From Deltaproteobacteria bacterium (GTDB taxonomy: Bacteria; Myxococcota; B64-G9), in assembly GCA_030622135.1 (NCBI GenBank), contig JAUXGL010000008.1, forward strand, positions 1 through 47,188: a stretch of 47,188 bases of DNA, read 5' to 3'. Shown piece after piece: positions 32,205 to 40,668 of the stretch. Below the pieces are notes generated by a model. That model was not told the DNA's origin, ran no database searches, and saw only the letters and a list, made by a program, of their open reading frames with translations. How positions within the stretch are numbered: position 1 is the first letter of the stretch; each line of letters starts with the position of its first letter. The translations under genes were made by a program, and so were the position numbers.

Positions 32205-34097
32205 ATGACCGCGCGAGTACAAACCGCCGCCGATCTGGAGGCCTACCGCAAGAAGGTTCAGGCCAAGGGCGATTCGCAAAGAAAGACCATCTCCGTCTGC
32301 GCGGGGACGGGCTGTTGTGCCTTCGGCGCCATGAAGCTGGCCGCGGCGTTCGAGCAAGCGCTTTCGGAACGCAAACTCCAGGACCAGATCCAGCTCCGTC
32401 TCACCGGCTGCCACGGGTTCTGCGAACGCGGCCCCCTGGTGGTCTTTCATCCCGAGGGCCTGCTCTACCAGCGGGTCAAGCCCGATGACGTTTCGGAAAT
32501 ACTCGACGAGACCATCGCCAAGGGCGTCATCATCGAACGGTTGCTGTACCAGGACGCCCAGGGTCAGACCTACCAGAAAGAGGACGAGGTCCCCTTCTAC
32601 AAGAACCAAATGCGGGTGCTCCTGGCCCACAACGGCCTGATCGATCCCACCAGCATCGATGACTACATCGCGGTCGGCGGCTACCGGCCGCTGGCCCGGG
32701 TGCTCAACGAGATGAAGCCCGAGGAAGTCTGCACCACGATCAAGAAGAGCGGCCTGCGCGGGCGCGGCGGCGGCGGCTTCCCCGCCGGAGTCAAGTGGGA
32801 GAGCTGCCGGGCGGCCCCGAGCCAGGACGGCATCCGCTACATCATCTGCAACGCCGACGAGGGCGATCCGGGCGCGTTCATGGACCGCTCGCTGATGGAG
32901 GGCAATCCCCACTCGGTAATCGAGGGGATGATCATCGGCGCCTGGGCCATCGCCCATCCCGGCCGGCCCGAGGGCTACGTCTACATCCGCCACGAGTACC
33001 CCCTGGCGGTCGAGCGCCTGGGCATCGCCCTGCAGCAGGCACGCGATATGGGTTTTTTGGGCAAGAACATCCTGGGATCCGGCCTGGGCTTCGACATCAC
33101 CATCAACCGCGGCGGCGGCGCTTTCGTCTGCGGCGAGTCCACCGCCCTGATGACCTCCATCGAGGGCTTCGTGGGCGAGCCGCGGGCCAAGCACATCCAC
33201 ACGGTTGAATCGGGCTTGTACGACAAGCCCACCAACCTCAATAACGTCGAGACCTGGGCGAACGTGCCTTTGATCATCGAACGCGGGGTGGAGTGGTACA
33301 CGTCAATCGGCACCGGCGACGTAAGTGATAATCCATGGGGCGGGAGCAAAGGCACCAAGATCTTCGCCCTGGTGGGCAAGGTAAACAACACCGGCCTGGT
33401 GGAGGTGCCCATGGGAGCCACGCTCCGCCACATCATCTACGACATCGGCGGCGGCATCCCCGGAGGGAAGAAGTTCAAGGCGGTCCAGACCGGCGGACCC
33501 TCGGGCGGCTGTTTGCCGGAGTCCCTGTTGGATCTGCCGGTGGACTTCGACAAGCTCACCGAGGTCGGATCCATGATGGGCTCGGGCGGGATGATCGTCA
33601 TGGACGAGTCCACTTGCATGGTCGACTTGGCCCGCTACTTCATCAACTTCTTGGCGGACGAGTCCTGCGGCAAGTGCGTAACCTGCCGCGAGGGCCTGCG
33701 GCAGCTGGGCATCATCGTCAAACGCATCTGCGCGGGCGAGGGCCGGGAAGAGGACATTCAGCTCCTTTCCGATCTGAGCCAGACGGTGGCCGAGGCCTCG
33801 CTATGCGCCCTGGGAAACACGGCCCCCAACCCCCTGCTCTCGACCCTGAAGTACTTCCGCGAGGAATATGAAGAGCACGTGAAGGAAAAGAAGTGCCGGG
33901 CCAAGGTCTGCAAGGCGCTGATCACTTTCACGGTGATCGAGGAGAACTGCACCGGTTGCCTGCTGTGTAAGAAGAAGTGCCCGTCGCAGGCCATCTCCGG
34001 CGAGAAAAAGAAGGTCCACAGCATCGACCAGGGTAAGTGCATCCAGTGCGGCGTGTGCAACGACGTTTGCAAGTTCAACGCCATCCGGGTCGAGTAA
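32205..34097 (+). CDS. NuoF/HydB-like flavoprotein with ferredoxin domains
   Basis: This 630-residue protein has an N-terminal [2Fe-2S] thioredoxin-like domain ([21 protein letters not shown], about 25-110). Then comes the NuoF core with the FMN/NAD region [44 protein letters not shown], and the [4Fe-4S] motif [12 protein letters not shown] with the distal cysteine in SLCALGN. The C-terminal 2[4Fe-4S] ferredoxin domain has [12 protein letters not shown] and [11 protein letters not shown]. This is the layout of HndC/HydB from electron-bifurcating or NADP-reducing hydrogenases, where FMN passes electrons between NAD(P)H and ferredoxin. No hydrogenase large subunit (HydA) is present in the operon. 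Confidence 0.94.
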   Translation: MTARVQTAADLEAYRKKVQAKGDSQRKTISVCAGTGCCAFGAMKLAAAFEQALSERKLQDQIQLRLTGCHGFCERGPLVVFHPEGLLYQRVKPDDVSEILDETIAKGVIIERLLYQDAQGQTYQKEDEVPFYKNQMRVLLAHNGLIDPTSIDDYIAVGGYRPLARVLNEMKPEEVCTTIKKSGLRGRGGGGFPAGVKWESCRAAPSQDGIRYIICNADEGDPGAFMDRSLMEGNPHSVIEGMIIGAWAIAHPGRPEGYVYIRHEYPLAVERLGIALQQARDMGFLGKNILGSGLGFDITINRGGGAFVCGESTALMTSIEGFVGEPRAKHIHTVESGLYDKPTNLNNVETWANVPLIIERGVEWYTSIGTGDVSDNPWGGSKGTKIFALVGKVNNTGLVEVPMGATLRHIIYDIGGGIPGGKKFKAVQTGGPSGGCLPESLLDLPVDFDKLTEVGSMMGSGGMIVMDESTCMVDLARYFINFLADESCGKCVTCREGLRQLGIIVKRICAGEGREEDIQLLSDLSQTVAEASLCALGNTAPNPLLSTLKYFREEYEEHVKEKKCRAKVCKALITFTVIEENCTGCLLCKKKCPSQAISGEKKKVHSIDQGKCIQCGVCNDVCKFNAIRVE

Positions 34098-34107
34098 GGA
34101 GACCACC

Positions 34108-34827
34108 GTGACCGTCAAGTTCAAGATCCAGGGCCGCACCTACACGGGCACCCAGGAAGAGAGCCTGCTGGGTGCCATTCGCCGCTACGGCTACGAGGTG
34201 CCCTCGCTCTGCTACCACGAGGCGGTGTCCCCCTACGGTGCCTGCCGCCTGTGCCTGGTGGAAGTCCAGAAGGGCAAGCGCCGCAAGCTCACCACCAGCT
34301 GCAACTACCCGGTGCTGGAAGGCATCGAGGTGTTTTTAGACACCGAGAAGGTGGTCCGGCACCGCAAGATGGTCTTCCAGCTACTCCTGGCCGTCGCCCC
34401 GGCGGCGAAAAAACTCCGCGAGCTCGCCGCCGAGTACGGAGTGACCGAAACACCCTTCGTTCCCGAGGACGAAAAGAACGAATGCATCCTCTGCGGCCTG
34501 TGTAACCGGGTCTGCAAGGAGGTGGTCGAGGCCGATGCCATCAGCTTCGCCGGCCGCGGCACCTCCAAGCGCATGGAATCCCCCTACGACGAGACCGCCG
34601 AGGCCTGCATCGGCTGCGGCGCCTGCGTCCACGTATGCCCCACCGACTGCATAGGAATGAAGGAGGAGAACAACATAAGAAGCATCCTCCGCTGGCACCG
34701 CGATCTCCCCATGCAGATCTGCAAGAAGTGCAACCGCCCCTTCGCCCCCACCTTCCAGCTAAACGAGTTCGCCAAGCGGGTCAACCTCGACCGCGCCCGC
34801 TTCGACAACTGCCCCGACTGCCGGTAA
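34108..34827 (+). CDS. NuoG/HoxU-like iron-sulfur subunit with C-terminal zinc-ribbon-like tail
   Basis: This 239-residue protein has an N-terminal [2Fe-2S] plant-type domain (CYHEAVSPYGACRLCLVEV plus TTSCNYP). A histidine-cysteine segment follows, then two [4Fe-4S] clusters (CILCGLCNRVCKE and CIGCGACVHVCP). The final 35 residues add two CxxC pairs (ICKKCNRPF and NCPDCR). The start is GTG 34108 with AAGGAG 6 nt upstream. It matches HoxU-type subunits rather than full NuoG, because no molybdopterin-like domain follows. It completes the diaphorase. Directly after its stop the sequence becomes a truncated minus-strand gene. Confidence 0.9.
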   Translation: MTVKFKIQGRTYTGTQEESLLGAIRRYGYEVPSLCYHEAVSPYGACRLCLVEVQKGKRRKLTTSCNYPVLEGIEVFLDTEKVVRHRKMVFQLLLAVAPAAKKLRELAAEYGVTETPFVPEDEKNECILCGLCNRVCKEVVEADAISFAGRGTSKRMESPYDETAEACIGCGACVHVCPTDCIGMKEENNIRSILRWHRDLPMQICKKCNRPFAPTFQLNEFAKRVNLDRARFDNCPDCR

Positions 34828-34936
34828 AAAATGGAATCTTTCCGGCCAGGGCGGTGCCGGAGGTCAACCAGACGCCGGCGGCAACGGTCTTGGCGGATTT
34901 TTCCACGAATTCTCGTCGGGTGAGTTTGTTGGACAC
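34828..34936 (-). pseudogene. Truncated Tat-signal protein (N-terminal remnant)
   Basis: On the minus strand GTG 34936 opens a frame that reads SNKLTRREFVEKSAKTVAAG, then VWLTSGTALAGKIPFF. It is a textbook twin-arginine signal (TRREF, hydrophobic core, A-L-A cleavage). After about 36 codons it runs into the 3' end of the plus-strand NuoG-like gene, with no mature domain. It is probably the 5' relic of an exported cofactor protein, cut off when the por-diaphorase block joined this locus. It lies 70 bp downstream of the molybdopterin oxidoreductase stop, in the same direction, so the two may once have been one operon. Confidence 0.6.
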
Positions 34937-35006
34937 GAGTTCGGGCGCCTTTCGGGGATATGTTCCCCAGATACAAGATAAAGCGGGATGGGGTGGGTGG
35001 CAAATG

Positions 35007-36923
35007 CTAGCTTGCCCATGGCTCGATCCGCACTCGTTGGTCGTAGAAAGCGGTGCAATCCCCTACGTCGGTGGATTGCGCCGCCACCAGGGCGTTTACG
35101 CTCCGCCCGAATTGCAGCCACCCTCCCGAGATCACCACGCAAACATCCCGGCGCAATTCGGAGTCGAGTTGCACCAACACATCCAGGCTTCCCACCGGGC
35201 TCACCACCCGCGCCCGCGCCCGGTCTAAGATTCCCGACGCACCCGGCGCGGCGGGATGCACCCGGCAGCGCGGCGGCCCCTCCTGCTCCCCGGGCAATAA
35301 CTGGGACTGCTGATACCTGCGAGTCTTGGGAGTCATGAATATCAGGGGGTACCCATCCAGGGAGGGCACGGTGTCCGGCAGCTCGGTAACCAGGCTCATC
35401 TTTCCCGACGGGGTCGGGAATATCTCCGCGAACGGGACCGGATCCTGAACGGGATTTCGGACGTACCGGTCGGAGGACCCCTCGAACCAACGACGACACA
35501 TCTTCTCCACGGCAGCCCCGGGATCCATCAGCAGCGGATCCTCGGCTCGGCCGAGCCTGCGGCTCAACTGCAATGCAATCCAGACGTCTTCCCGCGCGCC
35601 GGGCGGAGGCTCGACGACCTTCCCGACCCGGGCAACGTGGTGGTGCCCGAAGGAGCCGACCACGTCCACGTCCTCTTCGAACATCAGCGTAACCGGAAGA
35701 ATGAGATCGGCGCATGCGGCCGTGTCGGTAAAGAAGGCGTCGGCGACCACGGTGAAATCAACGCTTTCCAGCGCCGCGGCCACGCTCCTGGAATCGGCGA
35801 ACTGGCAGACCGGATTGGCGCCATGGACGTATACAAAGCGCGCCGGCGGGTCCTTTAGCGCAGGCAAGTCCCGGCCGAATGTGGGCGCGGTGATGCGGCG
35901 GCCGGTGACCGGGGCCAGGATCGAACGGTCCAGACCCCGGCGGCGGCCGGGGCCGAAGTTTACCCCGCCTCCGGGTACGCCCAGGTTCCCCGAGAGCACA
36001 CCCAGGGCATCGATGCAGCGTAGGTTGCGGCCTCCGGAAAGCCTTCTCTGCATTCCCAAGCCCACCCAGGTGGCCACGGGCCAGCTGTCGGCGTACAGCC
36101 CGGCCAGGTACTCTACATCCGAGACCGCCACGTCCGCGCGCCGGGCCAGAGCCTCGACCTCCATCCCCTCCGACAAAAGCAGGCGTTCGAAATCGGAAAA
36201 GTTCTCACACCGGCCTACCGCGCTTTGATCCAGCTTCTGGTGGTCGTGGAGCCATCGCAGCACCGAAAGGGCCAGGATCCCGTCCGCGGAAGGAGCCAGC
36301 CGAATCACCCGATCGGCAAAGGCCCCGGTCGGAGTCTTCATCACCTCGATGAGAACGACGGGGACACCGCGGGCCCGGGCCTCCTGCAGGAAGGGCACCA
36401 GATGAACGCTGGTCTCGACCGGGTTCTTCCCCCACAGCACGACGGCTTGGCTGTTTTCCAGGTCGGTGTAGTCGTGACAAGCGCGCTCGCCGAAATCCAG
36501 TACCTGGGCCCGCCGGCCCGCCTCATCGCAGACGCCGCCCTGCAGGGTGGTGACCGGACCCAGGGAGCGGAAGAAGTGGCCCACCAGTTCCTTTTTGATC
36601 CCCAGTGAGCCGCCCGTGGTGACCGGCACCACCGCGGCCGGACCGTACTTCTCGATGGTTTTTTTCAGCTTTTCCGCCGCGAGATCCAGCGCGTCATCCC
36701 AAGCCATCTCCTGCCAACCGGATTTGCACCTGCGACGCGGCGCGGCGATCCGCCCGGGATCGGAAAGCCTCCGGGCATGCCGGCGCACCCGCGAGCATAC
36801 GAAACCGCGGGTGATGGGATGCCCGGGATCGCCGCGGACGGTGATTCGCCCCTCCCCGGTTTCCACCAGGAGCGCGCAGGCGTCCGGGCAATCATAGGTG
36901 CAGGCAGTGGGTACGACGGCCAT
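35007..36923 (-). CDS. Molybdopterin oxidoreductase, [4Fe-4S] type
   Basis: A 638-residue DMSO-reductase-superfamily catalytic subunit. The N-terminal [4Fe-4S] ligands are C8, C12 and C16 (CTYDCPDAC) and C43 (GFVCSR). The likely Mo-binding cysteine is in LQGGVCDEAGRR. Cofactor motifs include VLWGKNPVETS, HGANPVCQFADS and DTAACADLILPVTLMFEED. There is no Tat signal, so it is probably cytosolic. ATG 36923 is used; a GTG seven codons earlier has no better ribosome site. No NAD- or membrane-binding partner is adjacent. The substrate (formate, polysulfide or other) cannot be read from sequence. The preceding operon genes are cysteine/thiol proteins. Confidence 0.88.
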   Translation of the reverse strand: MAVVPTACTYDCPDACALLVETGEGRITVRGDPGHPITRGFVCSRVRRHARRLSDPGRIAAPRRRCKSGWQEMAWDDALDLAAEKLKKTIEKYGPAAVVPVTTGGSLGIKKELVGHFFRSLGPVTTLQGGVCDEAGRRAQVLDFGERACHDYTDLENSQAVVLWGKNPVETSVHLVPFLQEARARGVPVVLIEVMKTPTGAFADRVIRLAPSADGILALSVLRWLHDHQKLDQSAVGRCENFSDFERLLLSEGMEVEALARRADVAVSDVEYLAGLYADSWPVATWVGLGMQRRLSGGRNLRCIDALGVLSGNLGVPGGGVNFGPGRRRGLDRSILAPVTGRRITAPTFGRDLPALKDPPARFVYVHGANPVCQFADSRSVAAALESVDFTVVADAFFTDTAACADLILPVTLMFEEDVDVVGSFGHHHVARVGKVVEPPPGAREDVWIALQLSRRLGRAEDPLLMDPGAAVEKMCRRWFEGSSDRYVRNPVQDPVPFAEIFPTPSGKMSLVTELPDTVPSLDGYPLIFMTPKTRRYQQSQLLPGEQEGPPRCRVHPAAPGASGILDRARARVVSPVGSLDVLVQLDSELRRDVCVVISGGWLQFGRSVNALVAAQSTDVGDCTAFYDQRVRIEPWAS

Positions 36924-36950
36924 GGCAAGTCCGAGGTTTACCACCCGATT

Positions 36951-37700
36951 CTACAGATTATCAAGCAGCCTATCGATCCGGTCCAGCCTAAACCCTATGA
37001 CGATGGTTCCGGCGATGTCCAGTACCGGAATGCCGCCGCCGGAAAGTCCCGCCTGGCGAAGCTTTCTAGAAAGATCCACCGCGGCCGAACGATCGGAGTC
37101 TATGTCCCGCTCCTCGAAAGAAATTCTCCGAGAACGCAGGTGCGCGGCCGCCTGCTTGCAGAAACCGCACCAGGGGGCGGTGTAGAGCACCACCCGGACC
37201 GAGGACGCCGGCGCCCGAATCCCCAGAAGAGACCTGACCCGGCCGGCCACGCGGTCAACCACCCACTCACCCAATTCGCCGGGATCCCTGGGTTGCCGAA
37301 CCAGCGAAACCGGCGCACGCTTTTTCAAGGCATCCAGATCCACAACCGTATAGTTAACCGGTCCCTTTTCGCCTTCCTCACGCAGATCGACCACCAGAAC
37401 CCGGTCGGTCCTTAGGCGCTGGTTTCGCGGGCGAGAAGTGTCGGTCAGCACTACCCGGTCGCGGAACTCCTCGGGAATGTCGTCGAGAGCCGTGGCCATG
37501 CCAATCCTGCCGCGATCATCCACGTAGCTGTACACCACCGCTCCACCACCGTTCTTCATCGCGGGTTTCTTCACATCCGTTTGGCTCTCCCTCCCCGGGC
37601 CCTGCCGGCAGGCGATCAAGAGGAAAACGATCACTGCGAAAATGCAGATCCTCACTCGCCTTCGAAAGGAGGCCCTGCGGCTTGCCACGGAGAGCTTCAC
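36951..37700 (-). CDS. Exported glutaredoxin-like lipoprotein (CGFC)
   Basis: The 249-residue product begins with a basic n-region and a hydrophobic stretch (ICIFAVIVFLLIAC) with a lipobox-like cysteine near residue 31. A linker with a DUF4124-like short region (VVYSYVDDRGRIGMATALDD) follows. The glutaredoxin fold comes last: YTAPWCGFCKQAAAHL with a CxxC redox pair, ERDIDSD, and GGGIPVLDIAGTIVIGF with the cis-proline. It probably handles thiols in the periplasm. The start is GTG 37700, overlapping the previous stop as GTGA with GGAGG 6 nt upstream. It is coupled to a Cys-cluster gene upstream and the Mo enzyme downstream. Confidence 0.82.
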   Translation of the reverse strand: MKLSVASRRASFRRRVRICIFAVIVFLLIACRQGPGRESQTDVKKPAMKNGGGAVVYSYVDDRGRIGMATALDDIPEEFRDRVVLTDTSRPRNQRLRTDRVLVVDLREEGEKGPVNYTVVDLDALKKRAPVSLVRQPRDPGELGEWVVDRVAGRVRSLLGIRAPASSVRVVLYTAPWCGFCKQAAAHLRSRRISFEERDIDSDRSAAVDLSRKLRQAGLSGGGIPVLDIAGTIVIGFRLDRIDRLLDNL

Positions 37701-38341
37701 TCCACCCCTCCCGAGCCGAAGCGTTCCAGGATCGCTGAGCTCACCTGCACCCGTTCGGGGCTCATCCTCTGGCTGGAAGCCAACAAATGGCTGACCGTCG
37801 CCAGGATCTGGTTGACCGGTTTTAGATCCAGGACGCAGTCACCGTCCAGATGCTCCAGTCCCTTCAGGTTGTATACGCACATACTCAGCGAATCTTCCCC
37901 AGGGATCAGCAGAGGCAAACCGTGCGTACGGCAGATGACCGGCCGGGCCGCGTAGATCAGACAAAAACCATTCTCAAGCAACGGACAAACCGCCTCCGGG
38001 TTTCTTCCCGCCTGGCGAGCCCGGTGGATGACGCCTTCCAACTCGGCACGGTCAAGCCCCTCCACGGCCGTCAGCATCCTCTCCACTTCAAAGGGATATA
38101 AGGTCAGGCTCCGCCGGCAGCAGTCGTCACATCCCGGGGCGCACCGCATCTCTTCGGCATACCGCCCGGCGACGCGTCGGAAGAAGGCGTCAACCTTCTC
38201 GACCAGTTCCTGGTAGGCTCTTAGTTCGTCACCTTCTGGTACGTTGCTAAGATCTTCGCCGGGTACATTTGGTCCTGCGAGCCCTGCGCGGGTCTTTTTG
38301 GTTACGGCAGAGCCGCGCTGTGATTTCAACGGATCGTTCAC
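37697..38341 (-). CDS. YkgJ-family cysteine-cluster protein
   Basis: A 214-residue protein with the YkgJ/zinc- or iron-chelating pattern of eight cysteines: RCAPGCDDCCRRS, VCPLLENGFCLIYAARPVIC and the later MCVYNLKG. The HGLPLLIPG segment is also typical. It is probably cytosolic and binds a metal or Fe-S cluster; the biochemical role of the family is not established. GTG 38341 overlaps the stop of the preceding gene by 4 bp (GTGA). The long reading frame upstream of this start is a shadow of the neighbour. It is coupled to the glutaredoxin lipoprotein gene that follows. Confidence 0.85.
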   Translation of the reverse strand: MNDPLKSQRGSAVTKKTRAGLAGPNVPGEDLSNVPEGDELRAYQELVEKVDAFFRRVAGRYAEEMRCAPGCDDCCRRSLTLYPFEVERMLTAVEGLDRAELEGVIHRARQAGRNPEAVCPLLENGFCLIYAARPVICRTHGLPLLIPGEDSLSMCVYNLKGLEHLDGDCVLDLKPVNQILATVSHLLASSQRMSPERVQVSSAILERFGSGGVE

Positions 38342-39210
38342 GGAGCCTGTTTTTTTGGCGGGTCGGGCATTCCCACGTCCAGGTTCGTCACCGCCCATTC
38401 CGGGGTGACTTCCGCGCGCAGGAACTTCGGACAGCCGGCACCCTCGAGATCCATTTGAATTTTCCACCGGGAGGAACTCTCCACCTCGGGTTTCCCCTCG
38501 CGCCAGCGAGCCACGACCCAGTTGGGCCGGCAACGGGGATAGCGCTGGGAGAGAACCTCCGCGAAATGGAGCAACTCCCGCCGCACGGGCAGGCTGTCCA
38601 TCCGCGGCAACCGGTAGGCGACCACTCCCTCCTCCGCCGCCTCCGAGAACGAAAGCTCCACCGGTTGCCCGGCTTCCTGGACCGGGGCGGAACGGTAGGT
38701 CACCCGCAACCGGCCCGGCCCGTTGGCCGAAACCACCTCCGCGTTTTCTGGGGGGAACCGCTCGATGAAGCGACGAACATCCTCGTGCTCCTCGGCACGC
38801 AGCACCAGCCGGCGTACCCCGCCGGCCAGTTGCTGGTGCTCCGACCCGGACACCTGAAGGGGGGAACCCGAGGTCAGGTCCAAGCGCAAGCGTATCCGCA
38901 GCCGATAAGGCACCCGGTGGTGTGACCAACTTTCCGGCGGAGCCAGGGAGAGGTTCGCGTGCACGGCCCCCGCTTCCACGCACTTGTCCAGCGTCACCTC
39001 TTTAAGACGCCAACGGTTGAAGAACCTCAGGCCGGGCCAGCGCCTCAACTTCTGCTTGATCTCGTCGGCCTTGAGCTCGTGGCCGTCGCACTTGGAGTCG
39101 CCCTCAAACTTCGACGGCTGGGAAACGCCGGGCAGCTCGGCGTAGGCACCCGTAGGCAAAAGGAGCAGCAAGAACGTCAACCAACCGATATTGTAAAACC
39201 GATTGACCAC
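38338..39210 (-). CDS. Exported protein of unknown function (290 aa)
   Basis: This exported protein starts with a signal peptide (VVNRFYNIGWLTFLLLLLPT, cleavage after AYA), and the mature part contains two cysteines early (SKCDGHEL, DKCVEAGA). A beta-rich charged region follows (HHRVPYRLRIRLRLDLTSGS) and a segment with GCPKFLRAEVTPEWAVTNLD near the end. I do not recognise a family. GTG 39210 is chosen because GGAGG (39217-39221) lies 6 nt upstream and the signal peptide begins there. It sits between a TPR membrane protein and the cysteine-cluster gene and is coupled to the latter. Confidence 0.72.
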   Translation of the reverse strand: MVNRFYNIGWLTFLLLLLPTGAYAELPGVSQPSKFEGDSKCDGHELKADEIKQKLRRWPGLRFFNRWRLKEVTLDKCVEAGAVHANLSLAPPESWSHHRVPYRLRIRLRLDLTSGSPLQVSGSEHQQLAGGVRRLVLRAEEHEDVRRFIERFPPENAEVVSANGPGRLRVTYRSAPVQEAGQPVELSFSEAAEEGVVAYRLPRMDSLPVRRELLHFAEVLSQRYPRCRPNWVVARWREGKPEVESSSRWKIQMDLEGAGCPKFLRAEVTPEWAVTNLDVGMPDPPKKQAP

Positions 39211-39223
39211 CCAGATCCTCCGC

Positions 39224-39940
39224 CTACGACTCCGGCACCTGGGGCACCCGGCCCTTGCGCATGAATCGCACCAGCAGGTAAACCAACGGAAAGACGATGA
39301 TGGCAATGATGGGCACCCAGAAATTGTAGGCCCGCCGGGAGCGGACTTGGTCCTGCACGCGCAGAGCCACCGGGTGATCCGGCGCCAACCGGAGAGCGTG
39401 GGCCAGGACTTCCTCCGCGCGATCGAGCTTGCGTACGGCGTAATAGGATTCGGCCAGCTTCACCAGCACCAAGACGTCCTCGGGATGATGTTTTTGCGCG
39501 CCTTGAAGCACGCCGATGGCCTGCTCCACTTCTTTCCTGTAGCTAAGCGCCCGCGCCAGCCGCAGCCCGGCGTCCCGGTTCTTGGGATCCAGGTCGAGCA
39601 CTTGGCGGTACGCCTCCGCGGCCCGGAGGAAGTCCTGGGTCAACCCGTGCGCGTAGGCATCGCCCAGCACCATCCAGGCCCGCAGGTTCTCAGGCTCCAA
39701 CTCGCAAACCATCCGGGCCGGGCCAACCGCCTTGGGACCGTCCCCCAGGCCCAAAAGGGCCCGGGCACGGCCCAGATTGGCCGGCACGTCTTTGGGTGCG
39801 GTCTTGAGGATCTCGGAGAAATCGTTGAGTGCCTGCTGAAACCGCTCCTGCTTCAGGTGCTCCTCGCCCCGGATCAACAAAGAGCCGGTATCCGAACCGG
39901 AAGCGATAATCATCAGCACTGTCAGCCAAACCGATTGCAC
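39224..39940 (-). CDS. TPR protein with C-terminal membrane anchor
   Basis: A 238-residue protein with an N-terminal hydrophobic stretch (VWLTVLMIIASGSDTG) and about four TPR units (residues 25-190; RFQQALNDFSEILKTAPKD, FLRAAEAYRQVLDLDPKN). A transmembrane helix lies near 212-229 (FWVPIIAIIVFPLVYLLVRF), followed by a short basic tail. The helix suggests a periplasmic or membrane-tethered scaffold. The start is GTG 39940 with GGGAG 6-7 nt upstream. It is the first gene of the operon that ends with the molybdopterin oxidoreductase. Only 13 bp separate it from the next start. Confidence 0.78.
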   Translation of the reverse strand: MQSVWLTVLMIIASGSDTGSLLIRGEEHLKQERFQQALNDFSEILKTAPKDVPANLGRARALLGLGDGPKAVGPARMVCELEPENLRAWMVLGDAYAHGLTQDFLRAAEAYRQVLDLDPKNRDAGLRLARALSYRKEVEQAIGVLQGAQKHHPEDVLVLVKLAESYYAVRKLDRAEEVLAHALRLAPDHPVALRVQDQVRSRRAYNFWVPIIAIIVFPLVYLLVRFMRKGRVPQVPES

Positions 39941-39997
39941 CCCAATCTCCCATTGATGCCCCTACGTTTCAATATAACATATTGACTTCCCAGGGCA

Positions 39998-40111
39998 ACT
40001 CAATATACGCGGTGCCACTATACTGGTGAGTTAATTTACTCATGGTCTTCTTGTAAGTGTCCCCTTTTACGCGGGAGATTGGGATCGACCGGAAATTTGC
40101 TGGGAGATTCT
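39998..40111. repeat. Dispersed direct repeat, copy B
   Basis: This is the second copy of the repeat at 1-115, in the same direction, with about a dozen differences including one 1-bp gap. The sequence TGAGT-TAATTT-ACTCA forms a short stem. It lies between the nikR stop and the TPR gene start, where there is no gene. Confidence 0.8.
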
Positions 40112-40128
40112 GGTTGCATGCGCTCCGC

Positions 40129-40545
40129 TCACACGCCGCTTTTGGGGATCGAACGAACCAGGCCCCCGTGCTTCACCCCACGGGATCCCAGGATATGGTC
40201 GGAAAGCTTCTGTATTTTACGCGGCGGCCCTTTCAGCACCAGCACTTCCAGGCAATCGTGATGGCCCAGGTGGACGTGCATGGTGGAGAGCACCACCCCC
40301 TCGCGATCGTGCTGGAGTCGGGTCAGCCGCCCCTGCAAGTCGGTCACGTGGTGGTCGTAGACATAGGTCAGGGTGGCCACGACCTCGCCCTTCTCCTTCA
40401 TCCAGCTCTCCTCCACCAACCGATCGCGGATGAGATCCCGGATGGCCTCGGAACGGTTGGCCCAGTCGTGCCGGCCAATCCATTTATCGAAACGTTGCAA
40501 CAACTTTCGCTCGATGGAAACGCCAAATCGAATCAGTTCCGGCAT
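40129..40545 (-). CDS. nikR: NikR-type nickel-responsive regulator
   Basis: A 138-residue ribbon-helix-helix regulator that represses nickel uptake when nickel is plentiful. The N-terminal RHH domain (ELIRFGVSIERKLLQRFDKW, about 3-50) is followed by the ACT-like metal domain. The four square-planar Ni ligands are conserved: H79, H90, H92 and C98 (STMHVHLGHHDCLEV). These match E. coli H76/H87/H89/C95 with a constant offset of 3. GAGG is 8 nt before ATG 40545. It diverges from the NicO transporter gene across 123 bp, which presumably holds its operator. I could not find a convincing NikR dyad there. Confidence 0.95.
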   Translation of the reverse strand: MPELIRFGVSIERKLLQRFDKWIGRHDWANRSEAIRDLIRDRLVEESWMKEKGEVVATLTYVYDHHVTDLQGRLTRLQHDREGVVLSTMHVHLGHHDCLEVLVLKGPPRKIQKLSDHILGSRGVKHGGLVRSIPKSGV

Positions 40546-40668
40546 GGGACCATCCTCTGACTTATTAAAATGAAACCATACACCCCAATGCCTGGTACCA
40601 CGCCACGAAACCCAATGCAAGACCGGATCCGGTTGATCTGCGCCTAACCCCTTGTTACAACGGGCATC

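Noticed and set aside
40546..40668. NikR operator between nikR and the NicO gene
   Set aside because: I looked for GTATGA-N16-TCATAC and GTGTTAC-type dyads. Only isolated pieces (ACCATAC, TTGTTAC, TGGTACCA) were found, not a convincing site.
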